Source: Bacteroidales bacterium
GTDB taxonomy: Bacteria; Bacteroidota; Bacteroidia; Bacteroidales; UBA10428
Direction of reading: 5' to 3'
Assembly (NCBI GenBank): GCA_016928305.1
Contig: JAFGKY010000013.1
Span: 1 to 64,000 of the forward strand
DNA length: 64,000 nt
The first letter of the stretch is position 1; each line of letters begins with the position of its first letter. Positions 36,699 through 46,752 of the stretch are shown piece by piece. A program made the translations under genes and the position numbers. Below the pieces are notes generated by a model, which worked only from the letters and a program-made list of their open reading frames with translations, ran no database searches and was not told the origin of the DNA.

Positions 36699-37090
36699 AA
36701 ATCACTCTGGCCACTCCGGCATTGTTATTTTCAGCTGTTTCTTTGCTCCTGCTGGCATTTACAAATCGCTTTCTGGCACTGGCCAACCTTGTCAGGAACC
36801 TGCATGCTCAATACAAAGAAAAACCCAACGAGTTACTTTTTGGCCAGATTAGGAATCTACGAAAGCGGCTTGTGCTTATCCGGAACATGCAGATCTATGG
36901 AATATCAAGCTTATTATTATGTGTACTGAGTATGTTCCTGATATACATCGAAACTCAGTACATAGCTGAAATTTTTTTTGGTATTGCGCTGATAGTCATG
37001 ATTATATCTCTGAGTCTTTCCATTAAGGAAATCTTGATTTCCGTGCATGCATTGAATCTTCATCTGAGTGATATCGAGGGAAAACAATAA
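36695..37090 (+). CDS. DUF2721 membrane protein
   Basis: A 131-residue protein with transmembrane segments at about residues 6-28, 67-87 and 90-112. A basic amphipathic stretch (RNLRKRLVLIRNMQ) lies between, typical of DUF2721. Function is unknown. It overlaps the preceding response regulator gene by four bases and is surely co-transcribed. Confidence 0.75.
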   Translation: MKITLATPALLFSAVSLLLLAFTNRFLALANLVRNLHAQYKEKPNELLFGQIRNLRKRLVLIRNMQIYGISSLLLCVLSMFLIYIETQYIAEIFFGIALIVMIISLSLSIKEILISVHALNLHLSDIEGKQ

Positions 37091-37200
37091 TTGTGTTGAT
37101 TAAAAAGATCTTGTTTTCTTCCTCTGTTTATTCTATTTAGCGATCGTTCCTGTTTTTATATATATCGAAATTGCTCAGTATAATATAAACGTATTGGCTT

Positions 37201-38382
37201 TTAGCTGTGTTTTTTCCGGTTGGCGATCAATTGCTTTACCCAATTAATCATCTCCCGATTAAGCTTGTGCCATGGCATAGGCTGGCGAACCTGTAAATCC
37301 GAAAAAGCCACATCTCCATGAACCGGTTTAGGGTGGGTCAGTCCTGTTTCTGTCCCATAATACAAAATCGGAGGCTGGGGGAGACTGAACTGAAAGGCAA
37401 GGGCATCTTTAAGCTTTTCCTTGTTCTGTCCGGCATCGAATAGAAAACGGTTCATATCGTGATTATCAATAAAGGTCGGCAGATAAAAATCAGGCTGGAA
37501 CTTAGCATAATGTGTCTGCATGGCATGCTGCAAAAGGTCAGTATAACGCTTATGATTTTCCTTCCAGGCGATGAATTCGGTTATCCGATGCCGAAAGTAA
37601 AAATCAAGTACTCCGTCCAATTCTTCCCTGTATTCAAGCTGAATATCCTGTGGATGAATTCCTGTGAACCAGCGCAGGTACTTGCGATGAATGCCAAGGG
37701 TTTTAAGATCACTGAAACCAATGCCTTCCAGCCATGCTTCACCGATTAATACGGCTTCCTTATTGACTTGTTTAATCGCTGAATAAAAGCTTTTCCAGAA
37801 ATCATGAGAAGGTCCAACGACATGATCGAGTCTGAAGCCATCAAAACCCATAGAAAGCCAATATATTGCCGCATCGATAATATAATTACGTGCCTCGGGA
37901 TAGTCAAGATTGAATTTCGGAAGTTCGCTGAAATGCAGAAATGTAAAGTATTTCTTATTCCAACGACTAAAATAAAACCATTTCCGGTATCTACTGTTCC
38001 GGTCGTTAAATGCTGCCTGGAAATATGGATGCCTGACGGAACAATGATTTGGCACAAAATCAAGGATAATCCTTATATTCTTTTGATGAAATACCTCAAG
38101 CAGCTTACGAATGTCGTCCACCGTACCAAAATGAGGATCGGGTTGAAAAAAATCTGTAATATGGTACCCGTGGTAAGCGCTGGTTTTTAAAAAAGGTGAA
38201 ATCCAAAGTGTATTAATGCCTAATTCAGATAAATAGTTCACTTTTGATATAATGCCTTTCAGGCTGCCTCCCATGAACACTGGCTTATACCAATTTTTGT
38301 TTCCATCATATCCGGCAAAACGATCAATGAAGATATGATACACAATTGCCTTGGAAAACCATTTGGGATGTGATGAATTCAT
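37201..38382 (-). CDS. GH13 alpha-amylase-family glycosidase
   Basis: A 393-residue GH13 enzyme without signal peptide, so cytoplasmic. The catalytic motifs are present: FDGFRLDHVVGP (nucleophile Asp), LIGEAWLEG (acid Glu) and FIDNHDMNRF (Asp). It is small for a typical amylase (no C-terminal beta domain of normal length). It would act on glycogen-derived or imported alpha-glucans or maltodextrins. It ends close to the purL stop (16 bp between, same strand), so it lies at the 3' end of a possible purL operon without obvious functional link. Confidence 0.85.
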   Translation of the reverse strand: MNSSHPKWFSKAIVYHIFIDRFAGYDGNKNWYKPVFMGGSLKGIISKVNYLSELGINTLWISPFLKTSAYHGYHITDFFQPDPHFGTVDDIRKLLEVFHQKNIRIILDFVPNHCSVRHPYFQAAFNDRNSRYRKWFYFSRWNKKYFTFLHFSELPKFNLDYPEARNYIIDAAIYWLSMGFDGFRLDHVVGPSHDFWKSFYSAIKQVNKEAVLIGEAWLEGIGFSDLKTLGIHRKYLRWFTGIHPQDIQLEYREELDGVLDFYFRHRITEFIAWKENHKRYTDLLQHAMQTHYAKFQPDFYLPTFIDNHDMNRFLFDAGQNKEKLKDALAFQFSLPQPPILYYGTETGLTHPKPVHGDVAFSDLQVRQPMPWHKLNREMINWVKQLIANRKKHS

Positions 38383-38398
38383 AATAAGACCGGTATGA

Positions 38399-41300
38399 TT
38401 ATTTTTCGGTAACTTCTTTAATCCAATTTCTAGCGTTCACGAAAGCTTCAACCCATGGTGATATTTCATCAAGCTGGCGATTTTCCGGATAGATGGCCCA
38501 GTTCCATGGGAAGATTACTCTTTCAATGTGTGGCATTATGGCTAGATGTCTGCCATCAACAGAACAAATACCCGCAACAGCATAATCTGATCCATTAGGA
38601 TTGCCGGGATATTCGTTATAACTGTATTGCATAGCTATGTTATAATCTGTCGGTTTGCCGGGCAGGCTGAAACGACCTTCTCCATGTGAGACCCATATGC
38701 CTAAACGTGCTCCGATTAACGTACTGAACATGATCGTATTGCTATTGGTTATTTCAACGGTAAGAAATGCTGATTCGAATTTTTCTGATTCATTATGGCG
38801 CATGGCTGGGGCATTTTTTCCGTAATTCGTTATTAATCCAAGCTCAACCATTAGTTGGCATCCATTGCAAACACCCAGACTAAGTGTATCCTTGCGTTTG
38901 TAAAAATTATCCAGTGCAATCCGGGCTTTTTCGTTATAGAGAAATGCTCCGGCCCAGCCTTTTGCACTCCCAAGTACATCGGAATTAGAAAAACCACCCA
39001 CAAAAACAATAAGGTTGATATCCTCAAGGGTCTCCCTTCCGGCAATCAGGTCAGTCATATGCACGTCTTTTACATCAAAACCTGCCAGATGCATAATGTA
39101 GGCCATTTCACGGTCGCCGTTTACACCCTTTTCACGAATTACAGCTGCTTTAAATCCGGTAAATCCTATTCGCATAAGATCAATATTCAGCGAATCAGCT
39201 TTTCCTCTGAAATTATCAGGAAAGCGGAACCTAACGGGTTGCCTTTTATAATTTCTATATCTTTTTTCCGCAAGATTTATCCCGCATTGTTTACAGTCAA
39301 GAAGATATGAAGTTTTATACCACAGGTCCCTGTAATTTCTTATATCTAATGATTTCTGGAAGGTATCTTTCTTTAGTTCAAGAGTATCCGATTGAACGGG
39401 ATGACCTATATCGTAAAATAGAACGCCATTATTTTTCAACACTTTTAACGCTGGAGAATCCTCCATTACCTGGATTAGAATCCCCGGATTTTCACTGAGG
39501 AGTATCTTTATTATATCCTGTTCGGGTATAAGTGACAGATCAATATCAAGTCCAGTTTGTTCACAGGAAAATGTCATCTCAAGCAAGGCAACAAGCATAC
39601 CTCCTGCAGAAATATCATGGCCGGCCAGAATTTTTTCTGTCTCAATCAAGTGTTGAACCGTATTGAATACGTTTTTAAAGTATTCCGGATTACTGACGGA
39701 TGGAGTTTTTGTTCCCATTGCATTCATGACCTGTGCAAAGCAGCTTCCTCCCAAAGAAAATTCACAACCCGACATATCCATATAGATCAACCTGGAGTTG
39801 AATTCCGGCTTCAATACCGGTTCAATTGTTTTTCGAAAATCCGTTACTTCACATGCAGCTGAAATAATAACAGTCCCGGGTGAATATACCTTTTTGCCAT
39901 CTGGATATTTCTGTGTCATGGATAAAGAATCCTTGCCAGTTGGTATATTGATACCTAGCGCTATAACAAAATCATTGGCTGCTTTAACAGCTGAATACAA
40001 ACGAGCATCCTCTCCGGGATTCTTACATGGCCATACCCAGTTGGCACTTAGGGATATTCCTGAAATACTTTTCTTAATAGGTGCCCATATTATATTGGTA
40101 AGTGCTTCTGCTATTGAAAGAATTGATCCGTTTTCAGGGCTTATAAGTCCTGCTACCGGGGCATGTCCAATAGCTGCAGCTATACCCTTGTAAGATGTGA
40201 AATCAAGGGCTGTAACAGCTACATTGTTTAATGGCAGCTGATAAATGCCACAGGTTTGTTGTTTTGCCACTCTTCCGGTAACTGAGCGGTCAACTTTATT
40301 GGTTAACCAGTCCTTGCAAGCAACACTTTCAAGCTGAAGGATATTTTCAATATATTCTTCCAGGTTTTCAACCGAGTAATTTAAGTCTGGAAATGTCCAT
40401 GTTTTGGTTACATCACGCATTATCGTTTTTGGAGGACTTCCAAACATGTCCTTAAGTTGAAGGTCGATGGGTTTTGAACCGTCTTTCTCAATAAAAGTAA
40501 ATTGATGATCTCCGGTAACCTTTCCTATTACATACATGGGTGCTCTTTCCCGTAAGGCAATTCGTTGAAGTAAAGGGATGGCATCTTCTTTCACTACCAA
40601 TCCTATCCGTTCCTGTGATTCATTTCCAATAATCTCTTTTGCAGAAAGCGTAGGATCTCCAATGGGTAAAAGGGGAATTTCAATTATGCCCCCGGTTTGT
40701 TCAACCAGTTCTGAAAGGCAGTTTAAATGGCCGCCAGCGCCGTGATCGTGTATAGATATAATTGGATTATCTTCTGATTCAGCAAGTGCCCGAATTGCAT
40801 TACACACTCTCTTTTGCATTTCAGGATTCGAACGTTGTACAGCATTTAGTTCTATTTGGTTATCATATTCACCCGTGGCAACCGAAGAAACAGCACCACC
40901 CCCTATACCAATACGATAATTATCACCGCCCAGCATCACAATTTTATCATCTTTTGCTGGCAAATCCTTTTGGGCATGTTCTGCATTACCATATCCGACA
41001 CCTCCAGCCAGCATAACGACTTTATCGTAGGCAAAAAATTGATTATCAATACAATGTTCAAATGTTAAGACACTACCGCATATCAAGGGTTGCCCAAACT
41101 TATTTCCGAAGTCACTGGCTCCGTTTGAAGCTTTAATAAGTATCTGTTCAGGTGTTTGGTATAGCCATTTGCGTGGAGGGATATTTTTTTCCCATTTCCG
41201 GTTGCCCGATAATCTCGGATAGGCTGTCATATAAACAGCTGTGCCAGCCAGGGGAATTGCACCGCGTCCACCGCCAAGCCGGTCACGGATTTCACCCCCG

Positions 41301-42094
41301 GTACCTGTAGCAGCACCATTAAATGGCTCGACCGTTGTGGGAAAATTATGCGTTTCAGCCTTTATGGACAATACGGCATTAATCTTCCGCAGGGTGAAGA
41401 AGTCCGGTTTGTCCTGTGCCGTAGGAGCAAATTGAAAAATTGCAGGTCCCTGAATAAATGCACAATTGTCTTTGTAGGCAGAGATAACCTGATTCGGATG
41501 CCTGTGAGTGGTTTCCTTAATCAGTTGAAAGAGTGAAGATTCATTTTTAATGCCATTAATGATGAAAATACCATTAAAGATTTTATGCCTGCAATGTTCA
41601 GAATTAACTTGTGAGAATCCGAATATTTCGCTGTCAGTCAATGCTCTGCCCAGTCTATCACTCAATGCTTCCAGGTACCGGATTTCTTCCTGATTAAGTG
41701 CAAGCCCTTCTTTCTTATTGTATGCAGCAATATCTAGAATGGCGATAACTGGGTCGGGAGTTTTTGAAACAGTAAAGATATCCTGGTTAAGCTCATCATA
41801 AACTGACTGAAGCATAGGATCATAGATCGGATCTTCATGAAATACCTGACTAAACTGTTCAATTCTTTCAACCCCCGAAGATCCCATATTTTGAATAATT
41901 TCAACTGCATTCGTGCTCCAGGGAGTAATCATTTCCTTACGCGGGCCAACATAAATTCCTGGTATGGATTCTGCATGGCAGAGTTCAGCCTTACCAAACA
42001 ACCACAAAAGTTTTTCAATATCATTTTCAGAAAGTGTTTCATGAACCTTGACTGCATAAACCAACTGGTTTTCTTTTTGGAAGAATAATATCAT
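38399..42094 (-). CDS. purL: Phosphoribosylformylglycinamidine synthase
   Basis: A 1231-residue large-type PurL of purine synthesis, converting FGAR to FGAM with glutamine and ATP. Domain order: N-terminal PurS-like part, linker, two AIRS-like domains (SEHCRHKIFNG, ISIHDHGAGGHLNCLSEL) and a C-terminal glutamine amidotransferase with the catalytic Cys in LGVCNGCQLM. Length is that of the gammaproteobacterial/Bacteroidota single-chain form. A -7-like box and a palindrome lie upstream. It is followed by the GH13 gene. Confidence 0.95.
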   Translation of the reverse strand: MILFFQKENQLVYAVKVHETLSENDIEKLLWLFGKAELCHAESIPGIYVGPRKEMITPWSTNAVEIIQNMGSSGVERIEQFSQVFHEDPIYDPMLQSVYDELNQDIFTVSKTPDPVIAILDIAAYNKKEGLALNQEEIRYLEALSDRLGRALTDSEIFGFSQVNSEHCRHKIFNGIFIINGIKNESSLFQLIKETTHRHPNQVISAYKDNCAFIQGPAIFQFAPTAQDKPDFFTLRKINAVLSIKAETHNFPTTVEPFNGAATGTGGEIRDRLGGGRGAIPLAGTAVYMTAYPRLSGNRKWEKNIPPRKWLYQTPEQILIKASNGASDFGNKFGQPLICGSVLTFEHCIDNQFFAYDKVVMLAGGVGYGNAEHAQKDLPAKDDKIVMLGGDNYRIGIGGGAVSSVATGEYDNQIELNAVQRSNPEMQKRVCNAIRALAESEDNPIISIHDHGAGGHLNCLSELVEQTGGIIEIPLLPIGDPTLSAKEIIGNESQERIGLVVKEDAIPLLQRIALRERAPMYVIGKVTGDHQFTFIEKDGSKPIDLQLKDMFGSPPKTIMRDVTKTWTFPDLNYSVENLEEYIENILQLESVACKDWLTNKVDRSVTGRVAKQQTCGIYQLPLNNVAVTALDFTSYKGIAAAIGHAPVAGLISPENGSILSIAEALTNIIWAPIKKSISGISLSANWVWPCKNPGEDARLYSAVKAANDFVIALGINIPTGKDSLSMTQKYPDGKKVYSPGTVIISAACEVTDFRKTIEPVLKPEFNSRLIYMDMSGCEFSLGGSCFAQVMNAMGTKTPSVSNPEYFKNVFNTVQHLIETEKILAGHDISAGGMLVALLEMTFSCEQTGLDIDLSLIPEQDIIKILLSENPGILIQVMEDSPALKVLKNNGVLFYDIGHPVQSDTLELKKDTFQKSLDIRNYRDLWYKTSYLLDCKQCGINLAEKRYRNYKRQPVRFRFPDNFRGKADSLNIDLMRIGFTGFKAAVIREKGVNGDREMAYIMHLAGFDVKDVHMTDLIAGRETLEDINLIVFVGGFSNSDVLGSAKGWAGAFLYNEKARIALDNFYKRKDTLSLGVCNGCQLMVELGLITNYGKNAPAMRHNESEKFESAFLTVEITNSNTIMFSTLIGARLGIWVSHGEGRFSLPGKPTDYNIAMQYSYNEYPGNPNGSDYAVAGICSVDGRHLAIMPHIERVIFPWNWAIYPENRQLDEISPWVEAFVNARNWIKEVTEK

Positions 42095-42123
42095 AGATTA
42101 TGGAATAATGTTGAGAAAGCTCT

Positions 42124-42145
42124 GCATAAGCCTTATGCAAAAGTA
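42124..42145 (-). promoter_or_regulatory. purL promoter region with palindrome
   Basis: On the minus strand TACTTTTG (42138-42145) is a -7 box. It is followed at once by the palindrome GCATAAGGCTTATGC (plus-strand 42124-42138), which would cover the transcription start. This looks like a repressor operator or a 5' stem-loop; no regulator is identified. Confidence 0.5.
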
Positions 42146-42282
42146 AAAAATAACATGACAAAAATGAGACGAAGCTGACTATATTGTTAACACGATATTA
42201 AGAAGAAAGTACGATTACCAACGAATCCATTTGCAAAACAATAGCCAGCATGTTGCAGAAAGCAAATGAAGAATGAGAAAGA

Positions 42283-43650
42283 CTAAAACTTCAGTATTTT
42301 TTCTACCTTTTTCTTTCTCAGGTATGAAACAATTATGCGTTGCACATCACGGTTATCTTTATAATGTTGTATATACTCATCCAATTCAGACAGATACCGC
42401 AAATCAGCATCAACCGGGAAATAACCAAATCCAATAAACCTACCGTTTTCAATTTTTACAGCCGATTTTTCTTCGTTATTTCTGCCTTTATCAATAATAA
42501 AAAAATTTTGTCTTTCGTAATGGAAGGCGTTAAAAATCCTTTGTGCACGCTGGTTGTAACTCAAGGTGTCCTCCTTTTGAATACAGGCTCCTTTGCATTC
42601 ATTTAACGGGTAATAGAAGCAGGCACCCGCTGCATCGTAAAGTCCTGATAACTTCTGACACAAATGATTGATCTTAACCTGCCGGTGCATCTCTTCTCTG
42701 GCTTCCCTCACGCTTCTGAAACTGGTGATCGGCAATCCGGATTTTTCTGTGTTTTTATCGATTTTGAAACAAGTATAACCATTGGTGTTGGTATAAGAAT
42801 AGAGTCCGTAAGTAAAAACAGACCAACGTTGAGATCTGTTGTACAAAGGTTTATGTTTCTTTATTTCGTCTGATTCTTTAAGTAATGCAATCAATTCACT
42901 GCCGGTTATTTCTATACCAATTGTGACGATACTTTCTTTCATTTGCAAAGCTCGTTGGCTGGAGTTATTGCTAAGGTGGGAAAGCACTCTTTTATGCAAG
43001 TTCCTGCTTTTTCCGATATAGATTACATTGTTATGATCATCCAGAAAATAATATACACCGGTCTCCTCAGGAATTGATAAAAGTTGTTTCTTGTTGAAAT
43101 CAGGATGCAGACCACGGAATAATGTTTCTTCATTCTCCTCAAACAGTTTGTTGCTTTTTTCTAACCGGATGAGATAATCGAATAGTCGCGCTGTAGCAAG
43201 GGCATCACCGGCCGCTCTGTGCCGATTCTGAATATATATATTGAGTTCATTACATATTTTTCCCAGGCTATAGGATCTAAGTCCGGGGATAAGCTTTCTG
43301 CTAAGCCTTACCGTACAAAGCTGATGACGTTTAAATTCATAGCCCAGCTGTTTAAATTCGCTTTTAATAAAGCTGTAATCAAAACTGGCATTATGTGCCA
43401 CGAAAATCCTGCCATCCGTTAATTCTACGATTTCTTTTGCAACCTCGTAAAACTTAGGTGCTGTAGCAACCATTTCATTGGTAATACCGGTAAGTGATGT
43501 TATATAAAACGGAATTTCTTTCTCGGGATTAATCAGTGTTGAATATTCCTTTACAACTTTTTCGCCGTCATATAGTAAAATAGCAATCTCGGTAATTTTT
43601 TCCGTATGCGGACTGCTCCCTGTAGTCTCGATATCAACAATGGCATACAT
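42283..43650 (-). CDS. DEDDh exonuclease-GIY-YIG endonuclease fusion
   Basis: A 455-residue fusion. The first ~170 residues are a DnaQ-type DEDDh exonuclease (DIETTGSSPH, HNASFDYSFI, HRAAGDALATARLF). From about residue 195 a GIY-YIG nuclease domain follows (GVYYFLDDHNNVIYIGKSRNLHKR, with Glu in SELIALLKESDEIK), as in UvrC/Cho. It lacks the UvrB-binding and RNase H-like parts of full UvrC. The family is known in Bacteroidota and Actinobacteria but its role in repair is little studied. Confidence 0.88.
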   Translation of the reverse strand: MYAIVDIETTGSSPHTEKITEIAILLYDGEKVVKEYSTLINPEKEIPFYITSLTGITNEMVATAPKFYEVAKEIVELTDGRIFVAHNASFDYSFIKSEFKQLGYEFKRHQLCTVRLSRKLIPGLRSYSLGKICNELNIYIQNRHRAAGDALATARLFDYLIRLEKSNKLFEENEETLFRGLHPDFNKKQLLSIPEETGVYYFLDDHNNVIYIGKSRNLHKRVLSHLSNNSSQRALQMKESIVTIGIEITGSELIALLKESDEIKKHKPLYNRSQRWSVFTYGLYSYTNTNGYTCFKIDKNTEKSGLPITSFRSVREAREEMHRQVKINHLCQKLSGLYDAAGACFYYPLNECKGACIQKEDTLSYNQRAQRIFNAFHYERQNFFIIDKGRNNEEKSAVKIENGRFIGFGYFPVDADLRYLSELDEYIQHYKDNRDVQRIIVSYLRKKKVEKILKF

Positions 43651-43819
43651 GAATTAAAGATAGAGGAAATGTAAATGCAGCAAATATTTTTTTACCGGAA
43701 TTTTTTTTTCTTATATTTATATAAGTTTTTTTTCAATGGATTCTTCTGTATTTTTGATGAATGATTAAAATCATACGATTTAAAACACAATAAAAAAGTT
43801 ATATCAATAAAATTTTCTA

Positions 43820-43827
43820 TATTTTTG
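43820..43827 (+). promoter_or_regulatory. -7-like box before the 43887 gene
   Basis: TATTTTTG fits TAnnTTTG about 60 bases upstream of the ATG at 43887. No clear TTTG at -33. Confidence 0.3.
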
Positions 43828-43886
43828 CAGGCTGAAAGAAAAATATCCTGAATATTAAAGGGTTGATATAAACAAATAAATACCTT

Positions 43887-44363
43887 ATGAGAAAAAACGA
43901 GACGTTGGAAGAGATGGTAATGCGGCGCAACAAAAGGCTAAAAAGTCTTTTTTCGAGATTTGGGATCAATGTCAGACTTGTTGGGGATGAAAACAAACCG
44001 GCTGTCATTAAAGATGAATCAATAGTACTATCCTGTTATGTAAAAAACTTTGATTTGCATTTTACAAAAGAACCTTTCAGTGATGAAATCATAAAAACTA
44101 TAAAGCTTAAGCAGGAACCCGAGATAACAAAGTTTGAGCTGATTGAGGTTATGGAGTTGTGCAAACACAGGCCTGTTTTTAAAGTTAAACTGGCCGGATC
44201 GGATTTGTATCTGGTAGGATATAACTATCTTAATTCAGAGGATGCCGTTGGTCGCTATCCGGTTTTTGCCAAGCATAAACCCAAAGTATATTTTGATTAT
44301 GAATATGCGCAAAGTGTTGCTGAGAACCTTCAAACGGATGGATATTCTGTTGTGATTGAATAA
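43887..44363 (+). CDS. Hypothetical 158-residue protein
   Basis: A soluble protein with no signal peptide, membrane segment or motif I recognise. The N-terminal 25 residues are basic (EMVMRRNKRLKSLFSRFG) and the remainder looks alpha/beta with several aromatic residues (DLYLVGYNYLNSEDAVGRYPV). It is followed by a strong terminator at 44388-44420. It is well positioned as a single gene with its own promoter and terminator, so it is likely real. Confidence 0.6.
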   Translation: MRKNETLEEMVMRRNKRLKSLFSRFGINVRLVGDENKPAVIKDESIVLSCYVKNFDLHFTKEPFSDEIIKTIKLKQEPEITKFELIEVMELCKHRPVFKVKLAGSDLYLVGYNYLNSEDAVGRYPVFAKHKPKVYFDYEYAQSVAENLQTDGYSVVIE

Positions 44364-44387
44364 TAAATTTTGAGACGATAAGAAATT

Positions 44388-44420
44388 CAGGCCGTCCTGC
44401 TTTTGAGACGGCCTTTTTTG
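44388..44420 (+). terminator. Rho-independent terminator
   Basis: GGCCGTC (44390-44396) pairs with GACGGCC (44407-44413), then a six-T run, just after the hypothetical gene ending at 44363. Confidence 0.85.
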
Positions 44421-44478
44421 TAAAAATTAAATAATTAAGGTAATTTTAATAGGGAGAATATAATTACACGGGTCAGTC

Positions 44479-46752
44479 ATGCATCGAAAACCTGCTGTGG
44501 GTGGAAAAAATTCAGAAGATGTCGATATCCTGTCAATTGCCCTTGAACAAAGTGCAAATGTGGTTGTTATAACCGATCCTGATGGTAATATTGAATACGT
44601 AAACCGGGCATTTACAGTAACAACAGGATATCGGTTCGATGAAGTATTGGGAAAAAATCCCAGGATTTTAAAATCTGGCTTTCAATCCAGTATTTTTTAT
44701 AAGCATCTCTGGAATACGATAACAAGCGGTAAACAATGGCAGGGAGAATTTCAGAACATAAACAAACAGGGTGAAATCTATTGGGAAAATGCTACCATCA
44801 CACCGGTAAAGAATAACAAAGGGGAGATAATTCGTTATATTGCCATTAAAGAAAATATTACAGGCCGAAAACATGCTGAGGATGCCCTTAAACAAAGTGA
44901 GGAAAAATACCGGACACTCATTGTCAATATCCCCGGCGTCATATACCGCTGTGCTAATGACAGAGAATGGACAATGCATTATATCAGCAATGCCATTGAA
45001 GATTTGACAGGATATAAACCTGATGATTTTATCAATAACCATAAAAGGGGTTTTGCCAGTATCATCCATCCTGATGACAGAGAACGTGTTAATGATACTA
45101 TTACCATTGGTATAGAGAACTTTCAGCAATACAGTATTGAATATAGAATCATTACACATAAGAATTCCATAAAGTGGGTTACTGAAACCGGAAGGCCTGT
45201 TTATAACGAGGCAGGTGAAATTATCTGGCTTGACGGTGTTATTTTTGATATTACAGAACGTGTGCATGTACTTGAAGAGTATAAAAAAGCTAAGTCTGCT
45301 GCCGAAGAAGCAAACAAGGCAAAAAGTGAATTTCTGGCCAATATTAGCCATGAAATACGTACACCCTTAAATTCTGTACTTGGATTTACCGATTTACTGG
45401 AAGACACCATAACTCAGGAAACCGAGAGAGAATACCTTGAAGCCATCAAAACGAGTGGAAAAAATCTGCTAACCCTCATCAACGATTTGCTGGATCTTTC
45501 AAAAATAGAGGCAGGCAAACTCTCACTTCATTATGAATTTATCGATCTGAAGAAGCTGATGGAAGAAATAAAGCAGATTTTTTCCCTTCGGATCATTCAG
45601 AAAGGTCTGCAATATCATGAATCGATTGATCCGATGTTCCCGCACTATATTTATTCCGACGAATCAAGACTGAGGCAAATTCTAATCAACCTGGTAGGTA
45701 ACGCAGTTAAATTTACACAAAACGGTAGCATCACATTGAAAATTGAATACGAGAAGGGATCCGGATCAAATACCATCAACATGAAAATATCCGTTATTGA
45801 TACTGGTATTGGTATTCCTGAAGAATCGTATGATATTATTTTCGAATCTTTCCGACAACATTCCAAACTGGATACACGGAAATACGAAGGTACCGGACTC
45901 GGGCTCTCCATTACGAAAAAGCTGGTTGAAGCGTTAAGCGGTACGATTTTCTTTGAAAGCGTTGTAGGCAAAGGAAGTAATTTCAGTGTTGTTTTTCCTG
46001 CAGTTTTAGCACAAGGGGATATCGTGTCTGATTTAACCGGAGATGAAATCAGTAAGACAATTGTGAAAAAGGACAAAATCCTGCTTCAGGACTTTACCGG
46101 TAGATTTATTACAGACTATAAGGATTTCATGCCCGGGTTTGATTTTATTGAGTTCTTTAGTTTTTATAGAAATCCGGTGTTAACAAACGATGAGATAATG
46201 GCTGTATTTGTCGTGACGGGTCTTGATCATAGCATTATAAATCAAAAGCTTCACTATTTTAAAGAACATGATCTTCTAAAAGATCTGCCCCTGGTATTGT
46301 TGACAGAGACACATAGTACACAAATACAGGAAGAAGCTAAGAAAATTGTCGACCTCATTATTTCAATGCCTGCTGAGGTACAGACTATGATGAAAAGTAT
46401 TAACCAGCTGGTAAAAAAATTCGGCAAAGTTCGGCGAAAGTCAATTGTTGAGCATACAAAAGAAAATATTCCGGAACAAGCCTTAACAAATCCTATTATT
46501 ACGGAATTACAGACCGATCTATATTCTCAATGGGAAGGCTTTCAGAAGAAGCAACCATTGAAAGAAATACGAAATTTTGCCAATCGGATCAGAGAAATTG
46601 GAGAGACTACCCGGATTGATTTTCTATATGAATACGGTAATGCTGTGGTAACCGCAATAAATGAATTTAACATTGAAGCAATGCGCGAAAAACTTGCTCA
46701 ATTTCCAGGCATTATTAACAAACTTGCAAAAACAAGGAATGAATTCAGCTGA
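44479..46752 (+). CDS. PAS-PAS sensor kinase with degenerate receiver and Hpt-like tail
   Basis: A 757-residue hybrid-type kinase without transmembrane segments. Two PAS domains (about 20-130 and 143-265) are followed by a HisKA domain with the phosphoacceptor His291 (ANISHEIRTPLNS) and an HATPase domain (about 400-515; GTGLGLSITKKLVE). After 530 comes a receiver-like fold that lacks the acidic pair and phosphoacceptor Asp. The final ~90 residues are Hpt-like but have NRIREIG where the phosphohistidine is expected. It senses cytoplasmic signals through PAS, and the tail may be regulatory only. It overlaps the next gene. Confidence 0.88.
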   Translation: MHRKPAVGGKNSEDVDILSIALEQSANVVVITDPDGNIEYVNRAFTVTTGYRFDEVLGKNPRILKSGFQSSIFYKHLWNTITSGKQWQGEFQNINKQGEIYWENATITPVKNNKGEIIRYIAIKENITGRKHAEDALKQSEEKYRTLIVNIPGVIYRCANDREWTMHYISNAIEDLTGYKPDDFINNHKRGFASIIHPDDRERVNDTITIGIENFQQYSIEYRIITHKNSIKWVTETGRPVYNEAGEIIWLDGVIFDITERVHVLEEYKKAKSAAEEANKAKSEFLANISHEIRTPLNSVLGFTDLLEDTITQETEREYLEAIKTSGKNLLTLINDLLDLSKIEAGKLSLHYEFIDLKKLMEEIKQIFSLRIIQKGLQYHESIDPMFPHYIYSDESRLRQILINLVGNAVKFTQNGSITLKIEYEKGSGSNTINMKISVIDTGIGIPEESYDIIFESFRQHSKLDTRKYEGTGLGLSITKKLVEALSGTIFFESVVGKGSNFSVVFPAVLAQGDIVSDLTGDEISKTIVKKDKILLQDFTGRFITDYKDFMPGFDFIEFFSFYRNPVLTNDEIMAVFVVTGLDHSIINQKLHYFKEHDLLKDLPLVLLTETHSTQIQEEAKKIVDLIISMPAEVQTMMKSINQLVKKFGKVRRKSIVEHTKENIPEQALTNPIITELQTDLYSQWEGFQKKQPLKEIRNFANRIREIGETTRIDFLYEYGNAVVTAINEFNIEAMREKLAQFPGIINKLAKTRNEFS

